Position numbers and translations under genes: made by a program. DNA of 30,712 nucleotides from contig JAGHRX010000060.1 of NCBI GenBank assembly GCA_018066165.1, positions 1 through 30,712 on the forward strand, written 5' to 3'. The notes beneath the pieces are model-generated. The model was given only the letters and a program-made list of their open reading frames with translations, had not been told where the DNA came from and ran no database searches. Positions 21,977-28,764 of the stretch are shown here, piece after piece (within the stretch, counting starts at the first letter, position 1; the number at the start of each line of letters is the position of its first letter). This DNA comes from UBA1723 sp018066165. GTDB lineage: Bacteria; Bacteroidota; Bacteroidia; Bacteroidales; Paludibacteraceae.

Positions 21977-22639
21977 TTGGAAGTCCGAATCGAACAATCG
22001 TGGAAGGAGGTTTTGGCAGAGGAATTTGAAAAACCATATTTCTCTCTTCTCACGTCATTTGTAAAGAAAGAGTATCAGGAAGCGGAGGTTTATCCGCCCG
22101 GAGGCAAAATATTTTCTGCATTCGACCTTACACCGTTTAGAGACGTGAAGGTCGTTATTCTTGGTCAAGATCCCTACCATGAGCCAGGACAGGCACATGG
22201 ATTGGCATTCTCCGTTCAGCCCGGAGTGCAGATTCCACCGTCTCTACAGAATATCTATAAGGAGATAGTCGACGATATGCACGTGCCATATCCCAACTCT
22301 GGTTTTCTTGAGCGTTGGGCGCAGCAAGGAGTATTGCTATTGAACAATGTGTTGACGGTGCGACGCGCATCACCGTTGAGCCATCAGGGCAAAGGATGGG
22401 AAGAGTTTACAGATAAGGTGGTGGAATTGCTATCATCACAACGAGAGAATCTTGTCTTCATGTTGTGGGGATCACAGGCACAGCGAAAAGGTCTGGTGAT
22501 CGACACAAAGAAGCATCTTGTGCTCAAGGCTCCACACCCGTCGCCATTATCCGCCTATAGAGGATTCTTCGGGTGCAAGCATTTCAGCAAAGCCAACGAA
22601 TATTTGAGACAGCACGGAAAAGGTGAGATAGTGTGGTGA
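21977..22639 (+). CDS. ung: Uracil-DNA glycosylase
   Basis: Family 1 UDG, which removes uracil from DNA in base-excision repair. The catalytic water-activating loop GQDPYH is at residues 63-68 and the minor-groove loop HPSPLS at 187-192; LLLNNVLTVR and FMLWGSQAQ are also standard. Its 220 residues are normal length. The start is a TTG at 21977, since the N-terminus (EVRIEQSWKEVLAEEFEKPYF) matches the family and no ATG precedes the first conserved residues. The ATTAATT array ends just before it. It sits at the left edge of the defence island. Confidence 0.95.
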   Translation: MEVRIEQSWKEVLAEEFEKPYFSLLTSFVKKEYQEAEVYPPGGKIFSAFDLTPFRDVKVVILGQDPYHEPGQAHGLAFSVQPGVQIPPSLQNIYKEIVDDMHVPYPNSGFLERWAQQGVLLLNNVLTVRRASPLSHQGKGWEEFTDKVVELLSSQRENLVFMLWGSQAQRKGLVIDTKKHLVLKAPHPSPLSAYRGFFGCKHFSKANEYLRQHGKGEIVW

Positions 22640-22654
22640 AGGGAGACGCTAATT

Positions 22655-22677
22655 AGTAAACTAAAATATTAACGTAT
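22655..22677 (+). repeat. 23-bp direct repeat, left copy
   Basis: AGTAAACTAAAA then TATTAACGTAT. The second copy at 23759-23781 differs at one base (G to A). The two copies flank the DUF1016 nuclease gene. Confidence 0.8.
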
Positions 22678-22687
22678 CTAGTATTTG

Positions 22688-22707
22688 TTTGGAATGTAAT
22701 TTCCAAA
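22688..22707 (+). promoter_or_regulatory. Hairpin before DUF1016 start codon
   Basis: TTTGGAA (22688-22694) pairs with TTCCAAA (22701-22707) around a 6-nt loop, ending 13 nt before the ATG. It could affect translation. It follows the left direct repeat as the larger structure follows the right one. Confidence 0.45.
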
Positions 22708-22720
22708 TCGACGACATGAA

Positions 22721-23743
22721 ATGAATCAAAGTGAAAATGACATATTAAATACCCAGCTGACCGATCGTATATCGAATCTTATAACCGAAGCAAGGAAATC
22801 CGTTGTGGCAACAGTAAATGTCACAATGGTATATACTTACTACGAGATCGGTCGTGTGCTTGTTGAGGATGAGCAGAAGGGAAATAGACGTGCCGAATAC
22901 GGTAAAAAGGTCTTGAAAAATGTTTCAGATTGTCTTACAAGAAAATTTGGAAAGGGTTTTTCTGTTGATAATTTGCAGAATATGAGAAACTTTTTTCTTT
23001 CATATTCAAAATACGAGACACCTTCTCGTAATTTGTCTGACACGAAATGCTTTACTCTCAGCTGGTCGCATTATCTCAAACTAATGCGTATTGAAAATTT
23101 GGAAGAACGTCGTTTTTATGAAATTGAAGCCACTACCAACAACTGGAGTTTACGTGAACTTGAGCGTCAATTTGATTCTTCTTTGTATGAAAGACTTGCA
23201 TTGAGTAGGAATAAGGAACAGATATTAGAATTGTCTCAGAAAGGACAAATAATAGAAAAACCACAGGATTTGTTAAAAGATCCATATATTTTAGAATTTA
23301 CCGGACTTCCTGAACTTCCGCAATATACAGAAAAGAAACTTGAACAAAAATTGATTGATAATCTTCAGTCATTCTTGTTGGAATTGGGTAAAGGTTTTAC
23401 CTTTGTGGGCAGACAGGTGAGATTGACATTTGCTGAAGAGCATTTCTATATCGATTTGGTGTTTTACAATCGATTATTGAAAAGTTTTGTCTTGATTGAC
23501 TTGAAACGAGGTAAGTTAAAGCATCAAGATATTGGACAGATGCAGATGTATGTAAATTATTACGACAGGGAAATAAAATTGGAAGATGAAAATCCGACTA
23601 TTGGGCTTTTGCTTTGTGCAGACAAAGACAATGCTGTGGTGGAATATACTCTTCCTCAAGATAATAACCAAATTTTTGCAGCTAAGTATGCTACTGTATT
23701 GCCAAGCAAAGCAGAGTTGCAGAAGTTAATTTTGAACAAATAA
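22721..23743 (+). CDS. DUF1016/YhcG-family PD-(D/E)XK nuclease
   Basis: A 340-residue protein of the YhcG type. The N-terminal DUF1016_N helical domain (about 1-150) shows VNVTMVYTYYEIGRVLVEDEQ, FGKGFSVDNLQNMRNFF and SWSHYLKLMRI. The C-terminal nuclease domain has FYIDLVFYNRLLKSFVLIDLK, with the Asp and the D-L-K standing for the PD-(D/E)XK core, then HQDIGQMQMYVNYYD. These proteins are often embedded in type I restriction loci and mobile islands; their exact role is not settled. It stands alone between 23-bp direct repeats and has lower GC than dnaB and ung. No terminator is clear before the right repeat. Confidence 0.88.
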   Translation: MNQSENDILNTQLTDRISNLITEARKSVVATVNVTMVYTYYEIGRVLVEDEQKGNRRAEYGKKVLKNVSDCLTRKFGKGFSVDNLQNMRNFFLSYSKYETPSRNLSDTKCFTLSWSHYLKLMRIENLEERRFYEIEATTNNWSLRELERQFDSSLYERLALSRNKEQILELSQKGQIIEKPQDLLKDPYILEFTGLPELPQYTEKKLEQKLIDNLQSFLLELGKGFTFVGRQVRLTFAEEHFYIDLVFYNRLLKSFVLIDLKRGKLKHQDIGQMQMYVNYYDREIKLEDENPTIGLLLCADKDNAVVEYTLPQDNNQIFAAKYATVLPSKAELQKLILNK

Positions 23744-23758
23744 AAAGCATAGAAACTA

Positions 23759-23781
23759 AGTAAACTAAAATATTAACATAT
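23759..23781 (+). repeat. 23-bp direct repeat, right copy
   Basis: AGTAAACTAAAA then TATTAACATAT, 22 of 23 identical to 22655-22677 and 1,104 bp away. Both copies are followed by a TATTTG and then an inverted repeat. Confidence 0.8.
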
Positions 23782-23799
23782 ACGCATTGACTATTATTT

Positions 23800-23987
23800 G
23801 CGTTCGCCTGAATAGCCTAGGAAACTAATCAGATTGAAATAAGAACACAAAGAAATAGTGGTTAGGCAGCTTCCTTTGGAGAAGTGTGCCTTATCCAATC
23901 ATATAAGAAGTCAATGTTCATGCATAGGCATGAGCATTTCTTATTGATTGGATGAGGTTTCAATTCCTAGGCAGCCTCGGCGAACGC
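23800..23987 (+). ncRNA. Candidate structured RNA or structured mobile element
   Basis: Nested pairings close almost the whole stretch. P1: GCGTTCGCC (23800-23808) with GGCGAACGC (23979-23987). P1b: CCTAGGAA (23816-23823) with TTCCTAGG (23964-23971), after a symmetric 7x7 internal loop. P2: TTGAAA (23834-23839) with TTTCAA (23958-23963). Inside are two arms. P3: GGCA/TGCC and CTTC/GAAG (23865-23890). P4: ATCCAATCA (23893-23901) with TGATTGGAT (23945-23953), continued by TAAGAA/TTCTTA and CATGC-ATAG-GCATG. I recognise no known RNA family. It may be a regulatory or defence-linked ncRNA, a leader of the RM gene, or a DNA-level palindromic element. The strand is assumed from the RM gene. Confidence 0.5.
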
Positions 23988-24014
23988 ATAAGAAGGTTCA
24001 TGCCTTTTTTATGC
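23986..24014 (+). promoter_or_regulatory. Hairpin overlapping the 3' end of the structured element
   Basis: GCATAAGAAGG (23986-23996) pairs with CCTTTTTTATGC (24003-24014) with one bulge. It shares two bases with P1, so the two could compete. The T run at 24005-24010 lies in its own arm, so it is not a standard terminator. Confidence 0.35.
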
Positions 24015-24058
24015 GCATACGTAAATGGTATGTCGATGCAGAGATTCATTGATTTGCC

Positions 24059-26119
24059 ATGGCTAAGAGTATTGAGGAAAGTATAGAGGATATTGCTAAA
24101 AAGCAACTTGATAAATTTGGGGTGAAGTACCACATTAAAACGGACAACATAAATAGTGAAATAGATCACGCATTGCAAAGTGCTAAGTCAAAATCGGGAA
24201 ATGATGGAGGAAATTATCCTGATATAAAATGTTTGATAAAGCTGCCTCAAAGTTTAAAAGATGTTCCTGTAATGATAGAGGTGAAAGGAAAAGATGGCGA
24301 CTTTGCAAAGATAGAAAAAGGGGAAATCTGCAATTATGATGATAACGGAAAACCTCTTTATAAGTACATCAAAAAATATGCTGTGAATGGTGCTGTGCAT
24401 TATTCGGAAGCAGTTGCAAAAATCACTAAATCATATAGCGATGTTTTAGCTATTGGTTTTAATGGGTATGTAGTTGCTGGAAGTGATGAGCTTACAACGG
24501 AAATGGGTGTTTACTATGTAAGCAAAGCAAACATGTATTGCCCTAAGAAAATTGGAGATTATAGTGATTTCTCTTTTCTTAAAGCAGAAAATATTTCGAA
24601 ACTCGAAAATAAACTGAAAGCAATACTCCTTTCTGAAGAAGAGAAAGAACGACAAACTCGTGAGTTGGAGGATCGAATAGAAAATACCCTTGCTGAACTG
24701 AATCAGGATATGCGTGATAAGATGCGAGTGTCAGAACCAAAAGACCGATTGAAACTGGTGTGTGCTTTAATAATGGCTGCACTTGGAGTTGAGGGGAAAA
24801 TACCTCCTCTTGAAATCGCAGATTTAAGAGGTTTGCAAACCGAAGATGACCACGATGGTGCAGTTATATTGCGAAAAATCAAAGTGTTTTTGAACGAAAA
24901 ACATATTCCACAGGAAAAACTTGACAATATATATTCACTCTACAAAGGAATATTGAATGATGCTCTTTATTACAAAGCGATAAATGGCGAAAGTACCATT
25001 AAGACTGCCTTTATTTATGTGAAGGAAGAGATTATGCCTATCTTTACCATGGGAGAGGAGGTGCATATAGATTTTACAGGCAAGCTGCTTAATGTGTTGA
25101 CAAGTTGGATTACGGAGCGTGCTAGCGATGATGAAAAGAACGATGTTGTGCTTACACCTCGCTATGTTACCGAACTTATGGCAAAACTATGCAAAGTCAA
25201 TAAAGATAGTTATGTTTGGGACTGGGCTACAGGTAGCGCAGGTTTTCTTGTCTCTGCTATGAAACTGATGATTGAAGATGCCAACAAAACAATACAGAGC
25301 GAAGATGAGCGTAGGGCAAAGATTGCAAGCATCAAGGTTAATCAGTTGCTCGGTATTGAGTTGAGGCAAGATATTTATGTCCTTGCTGTGCTTAACATGA
25401 TACTTATGAAGGACGGCTCAAGCCATATCCTTAACAAAGATTCTTTGAAGGAATATAATGGTAAATATGAACAGGGCACAAATAAAGACGACGAATTCCC
25501 TGCCGATGTGTTCCTCCTAAACCCACCGTATTCGGCGGAAGGTAAAGGCTTTGTTTTTGTAGAAAAAGCATTGAAAAGAATGAGTAAAGGACGTGCAGCT
25601 GTGATTATTCAGGAGAATGCAGGAGGAGGCAAAGGCGATGGCTTAACTAAGAAGATTCTGGAACACAGCACTTTGTTGGCTTCGATCCGTATGCCAATAG
25701 ATTTATTTATCGGAAAATCAAGTGTGCAGACAGCAATCTATTTGTTCGAGGTGGGTACTCCACACGATACAGAGAATCTTGTTACATTTGTAGATTTCAG
25801 CAACGATGGCTATGCCAGACAGAATCGTAAGAAATCAAACTCAAAAGTGAATTTGAAAGATGTCGATCATGTAAAGGATAGATATGCCGAGTTGGTTGAC
25901 ATCGTGCTTAATCGTAAGACAAAGACAAGTTATTATACCGAGGCGAACGGACTTGTTGTGAAAGACTCAATTTCACTCGAAGGTAACGATTGGACATTCA
26001 ACCAGCACCGCAAGATTGACACAATGCCAACTGAGGCAGATTTTCGCAAGACGGTAGCTGACTATTTGAGTTGGAAGATTTCAACAATCATCAAGGAGGA
26101 CTCTGCAAATTTTCAGTAA
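24059..26119 (+). CDS. BcgI-like RM subunit: N-terminal nuclease plus N6-adenine methyltransferase
   Basis: A 686-residue protein. The N-terminal 100 residues hold a PD-(D/E)XK site: Pro54-Asp55 and Glu74-Val-Lys76 (YPDIK then MIEVKGKDGDF), followed by KYAVNGAVHYSEA. A helical linker leads to a gamma-type N6-adenine methyltransferase with motif I DWATGSAG (388-395) and motif IV NPPY (488-491). The domain order matches type IIB/IIG RM subunits such as BcgIA, which cut and methylate in one chain with a separate specificity subunit; no hsdR is present, as expected. The 3' end overlaps the specificity ORF in the -1 frame, and a phased AAATTTT heptamer sits just before the stop. Confidence 0.88.
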   Translation: MAKSIEESIEDIAKKQLDKFGVKYHIKTDNINSEIDHALQSAKSKSGNDGGNYPDIKCLIKLPQSLKDVPVMIEVKGKDGDFAKIEKGEICNYDDNGKPLYKYIKKYAVNGAVHYSEAVAKITKSYSDVLAIGFNGYVVAGSDELTTEMGVYYVSKANMYCPKKIGDYSDFSFLKAENISKLENKLKAILLSEEEKERQTRELEDRIENTLAELNQDMRDKMRVSEPKDRLKLVCALIMAALGVEGKIPPLEIADLRGLQTEDDHDGAVILRKIKVFLNEKHIPQEKLDNIYSLYKGILNDALYYKAINGESTIKTAFIYVKEEIMPIFTMGEEVHIDFTGKLLNVLTSWITERASDDEKNDVVLTPRYVTELMAKLCKVNKDSYVWDWATGSAGFLVSAMKLMIEDANKTIQSEDERRAKIASIKVNQLLGIELRQDIYVLAVLNMILMKDGSSHILNKDSLKEYNGKYEQGTNKDDEFPADVFLLNPPYSAEGKGFVFVEKALKRMSKGRAAVIIQENAGGGKGDGLTKKILEHSTLLASIRMPIDLFIGKSSVQTAIYLFEVGTPHDTENLVTFVDFSNDGYARQNRKKSNSKVNLKDVDHVKDRYAELVDIVLNRKTKTSYYTEANGLVVKDSISLEGNDWTFNQHRKIDTMPTEADFRKTVADYLSWKISTIIKEDSANFQ

Positions 26120-27819
26120 GCCCTCGTTTGACAAAACTCAAAGATGATTTTGAGGCAAGCGGGGGAGCGTTTAAGGAGTGGAGAATTGGGGATTTATTTG
26201 AGAAGATACAAACGAAAATACTAAAGTATAAGGTAAAGGATTTGGAAGGTAAATATGGCGAAAAATATAGTTTGCCAGCTTTAACTGCAGGAATAGAAAA
26301 TCAAGGACTTTCTTGTTTTGTGCCTCGTGATAATGCGACTATTTTAAAAAATGTAATAAGTGTATCTGCTAATGGTGCAAATACAGGTGTTATGTTTTAT
26401 CAACCAGAAGAATTTACTGTTTTGCAAGATAGTTACGCAATAAAGAACATTAATAAAGAAGAAACTTCAAAAAATGAGTATATGTTCTTTGTCTCCGTTT
26501 TACAGAAAACGATTAGAGGCAATTATACTTGGTCAGAAAAAGCAGGTTGGGAAAGAATAAAGGCGGAGAAAGTTTCTGTTCCGGTAGATTCTAATGGCGA
26601 AATTAACTATTCCTACATGGAAAAATACATCTCTTTGTTAGAGGAAGAGAAGATTCTTAAAGTAGAGAAGTTTCTTAAAGATTCAGGATTGAATGACACT
26701 ACACTTACAGAAGAAGAAACTACTGCGTTGGAAAAGTTTAGAAACGGTGAGGTTAAGTTTGAGGAAAGGAAGATTGGTGAATTGTTTGAAAAAGTCAAGT
26801 TAGGAATAAAAAATTCTAGTTTTAATAAAAAAACTGATTTGTCTGCTTGTAAAGATTTAGAACACCCAATTCCTGTGATAAATGCAAAATTGGGAGATAA
26901 TGGAATAATGTACTGGGCAAAGCAAGGAGATTTTGAGACTATTTCAAAGTGTATAGATGTGATTCAAAATGGAGCAATAGCTACTGGCAAAGTTTATGCA
27001 CAACCTCAAGAAACAGGCGTGTTGTGGGATTCTTATTTGATAAAACATGTCAAAACAACTATAGAAGATGAACAACTTTTTTTCTTTACAACCGTTATAG
27101 AAAAATCAATACGATTAAAATTTTATTATGATTGTAAGGCTTATTGGAATGAAGTAAAAGAAGAATTAATTATGTTGCCTTGTACTCTTGATAATTCCAT
27201 CGACTACACCTTCATGGAAACCTACGTTAAGGCAATAGAAAAGCAATGTATCGCAAGATTGAAAGCGTCGGATGTGTTCGTGAATAGTAGAATTGCGGCT
27301 AAGCAGACTGAACCGACAGACAAAGTTGAGAATATCCGTATCCTTGCCCCTTCCTCCGTCCCCGTCGCCGACCGTTTCTCTCGCTTTCTCCCTCTCTATC
27401 CATTCCATATCGCTTGTGGTGCATTGGAAAGTGGGGACGCATTGCCTGAGGATGATATAGAGGGCTGGATTGACGTGTCTAATTGTGGATTCAAGATTAA
27501 TGAGCAAATGTTCTTAGTCCATGCTAAAGGTGAATCGATGTTGCCAAAGATTCATCCTGGAGACCTTTGTTTGTTTGAAAAATATGGTCCTATGTATAGA
27601 GGTGGACGCGATGGAAATATAGTGCTGGTTCGACAATCCAATATGGATGATGATTATGGCTGCCAGTATACCATCAAAGAGTTTTATAGTGATATGGATC
27701 CTCAAACTGGCAGAACCATAAAAGTGGAATTGCGGCCACTCAATCAGAAATTTCATACAATTAAAGTCAAAGAGTCGGATCAAGTTGATGTCATAGCTAT
27801 TTTAAAGTGTGTGCTTTAA
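26071..27819 (+). CDS. Specificity (S) subunit fused to a LexA-like S24 peptidase domain
   Basis: A 582-codon frame. Residues 36-200 and 232-405 are two target-recognition units that both open with the same signature (WRIGDLFEKI and RKIGELFEKV), each ending in a helical stretch, as in HsdS/BcgIB. The C-terminal 140 residues are an S24 domain: HAKGESMLPKIHPGD with Ser489 and TIKEFYSD with Lys536, the Ser-Lys dyad of LexA/UmuD. This fusion is unusual. The frame has no ATG start before TRD1; candidates are TTG at 26071 or 26128, or entry by -1 frameshifting from the RM gene. A short segment of different composition (27330-27400) joins TRD2 and S24. Confidence 0.85.
   Translation: MEDFNNHQGGLCKFSVSPRLTKLKDDFEASGGAFKEWRIGDLFEKIQTKILKYKVKDLEGKYGEKYSLPALTAGIENQGLSCFVPRDNATILKNVISVSANGANTGVMFYQPEEFTVLQDSYAIKNINKEETSKNEYMFFVSVLQKTIRGNYTWSEKAGWERIKAEKVSVPVDSNGEINYSYMEKYISLLEEEKILKVEKFLKDSGLNDTTLTEEETTALEKFRNGEVKFEERKIGELFEKVKLGIKNSSFNKKTDLSACKDLEHPIPVINAKLGDNGIMYWAKQGDFETISKCIDVIQNGAIATGKVYAQPQETGVLWDSYLIKHVKTTIEDEQLFFFTTVIEKSIRLKFYYDCKAYWNEVKEELIMLPCTLDNSIDYTFMETYVKAIEKQCIARLKASDVFVNSRIAAKQTEPTDKVENIRILAPSSVPVADRFSRFLPLYPFHIACGALESGDALPEDDIEGWIDVSNCGFKINEQMFLVHAKGESMLPKIHPGDLCLFEKYGPMYRGGRDGNIVLVRQSNMDDDYGCQYTIKEFYSDMDPQTGRTIKVELRPLNQKFHTIKVKESDQVDVIAILKCVL
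26094..26113 (+). promoter_or_regulatory. Candidate -1 programmed frameshift signal
   Basis: AGGAGG (26094-26099) is followed 7 nt later by AAATTTT (26107-26113), read as gcA AAT TTT in the RM frame, the canonical X_XXY_YYZ phase. The RM stop TAA is one codon further (26117). Slippage by -1 continues as TCA GTA AGC into the specificity frame. A small hairpin CTCAAA/TTTGAG (26137-26154) lies downstream. Confidence 0.5.
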
Positions 27820-27837
27820 TATTTTGAATAATCCGTA

Positions 27838-27893
27838 AATCCATATTGCTAATCGTGATTCTTTTAAAAAAGTTGCGATTGTCAATATGGATT
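27838..27893. terminator. Long inverted repeat between convergent genes
   Basis: AATCCATATTG (27838-27848) pairs perfectly with CAATATGGATT (27883-27893); inside it AATCG/CGATT and CTTTT/AAAAG continue the stem. It separates the S subunit and the hepT remnant, which converge here, so it probably acts as a bidirectional terminator, though no strong T run flanks it. Confidence 0.6.
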
Positions 27894-27917
27894 CTGCTAA
27901 TTCTTTTCTTAGTTGTT

Positions 27918-28307
27918 TTAGTCTTGACTCAACTGTTCTATAAAATAATCCACAGCTGGAATAAGTTCTGGTAAATCATATTTGACTGATTCAAAAATGA
28001 TTTCTGCATCGATGTCAAAATATCCGTGAGCAATTTTGTCTCTCATGCCTTTCACTTCTTGCCATGGAATTTCAGAACGTAGTGGGAGTAGTTTTCTGTC
28101 GGTTATTTTGTCGACGTTTTTGAAACCTTCTCCTATTGCCTCGATTAACATACTTGAAGCAGCTAAATCCTTATTGCCTTCTGGTGACAATTAGAAGTCG
28201 TTGAAACTTTGGTTGTCGGCATTCCATTCTTGCAGTTGTATTATTGCCTGACGAATCTGTTTCAAAATAGCGATAGTCTTTCTTTTATCCGAAGACGTAT
28301 AATCCAT
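27918..28307 (-). pseudogene. hepT: hepT HEPN toxin gene with an in-frame stop
   Basis: Read from the ATG at 28305-28307, the frame encodes MDYTSSDKRKTIAILKQIRQ onwards, meets TAA at codon 39 (28191-28193), and continues in the same frame to 27918 with the body of a HepT/DUF86 HEPN ribonuclease. The catalytic RX4HXY motif is intact: Arg89, His94, Tyr96 in MRDKIAHGYFDID. A full protein would have about 128 residues, normal for HepT. The stop may have killed the toxin, or a 90-residue form may restart at the TTG directly after the TAA. It overlaps mntA by 23 bp, as in type VII MNT/HEPN pairs. Tyr96 is the residue modified by MntA in characterised systems. Confidence 0.82.
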
Positions 28308-28581
28308 CTTTTTCAATCTCTTCTTTTAGGTACGGATTCATATTTGAGTGATTGCGTATCACGTCCACTTTACATCCTAACAATGTTTCAAGATATGTGG
28401 TGAGACCTACAAGTTTTAATATTCTAGGTGGCATATCTACGCATACGTCTATATCACTACCGTCTTTGTGCTCATTGCGGGCAACTGAACCAAACAAACG
28501 CATTGACGACACACCAAATAGAGAACGCATGTCGTCAGCGTGGGTCGCCAAAGCATCTATGTATTCTTTTCTTGATTTCAT
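28285..28581 (-). CDS. mntA: MntA-type minimal nucleotidyltransferase antitoxin
   Basis: A 98-residue MNT protein. The nucleotidyltransferase signature GSX10DXD is exact: Gly31-Ser32, then ten residues, then Asp43-Ile44-Asp45 (LFGSVARNEHKDGSDIDVCVD). In characterised MntA-HepT systems this enzyme attaches AMP units to the Tyr of the HepT RX4HXY motif and silences the RNase. Here the partner gene overlaps its 3' end but carries a stop codon. The MNT frame itself is undamaged. A promoter candidate is at 28611-28641. Confidence 0.88.
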   Translation of the reverse strand: MKSRKEYIDALATHADDMRSLFGVSSMRLFGSVARNEHKDGSDIDVCVDMPPRILKLVGLTTYLETLLGCKVDVIRNHSNMNPYLKEEIEKDGLYVFG

Positions 28582-28610
28582 ATCGTATCGTTTTGCTCGT
28601 TATTTTTTTG

Positions 28611-28641
28611 CGAAAATATGAATTTGTATAATAAAAAGCAA
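28611..28641 (-). promoter_or_regulatory. Candidate mntA-hepT promoter
   Basis: On the minus strand TTG (28639-28641), a 20-bp gap, then TATTTTCG (28611-28618), one mismatch from TAnnTTTG, about 30 bp before the mntA ATG. Confidence 0.45.
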
Positions 28642-28695
28642 GTTAGTATGCAATACAATTAAGAGTATAGTGTTGAAAATCCATAGTGAAAGTAG

Positions 28696-28720
28696 AAACA
28701 TTTTCAAAACTCAAATGTTT
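28696..28720 (+). promoter_or_regulatory. Inverted repeat at the fabG promoter
   Basis: AAACATTT (28696-28703) and AAATGTTT (28713-28720) form a perfect 8-bp inverted repeat with a 9-bp spacer, ending 4 bp before the -7 element. It covers the -33 region, as an operator would. Confidence 0.45.
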
Positions 28721-28724
28721 TTTG

Positions 28725-28732
28725 TAGTTTTG
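28725..28732 (+). promoter_or_regulatory. -7 element for fabG
   Basis: TAGTTTTG followed by C matches TAnnTTTGC, 32 bp before the ATG. The -33 region holds the inverted repeat and no TTG. Confidence 0.6.
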
Positions 28733-28764
28733 CACATATTTTTAGAAAATTCAAGAATTAAGAT

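Larger units (their letters stand above)
23744..24058. other. 315-bp intergenic region before the restriction system
   Basis: No convincing ORF. It holds the right direct repeat (23759-23781), the 188-nt nested structure (23800-23987) and an overlapping hairpin (23986-24014), then about 45 bp before the ATG of the RM gene. No clear TAnnTTTG element is visible; the closest is TAttaTTTG at 23792-23800. Confidence 0.6.

Noticed and set aside
23861..23867. GTTAGGC as an integron attC core site
   Set aside because: A single 7-bp match without the paired core, the bulged attC hairpin or an integrase.
23800..23987. Retron msr-msd RNA
   Set aside because: The folded architecture is suggestive, but no reverse transcriptase gene lies anywhere in the window.
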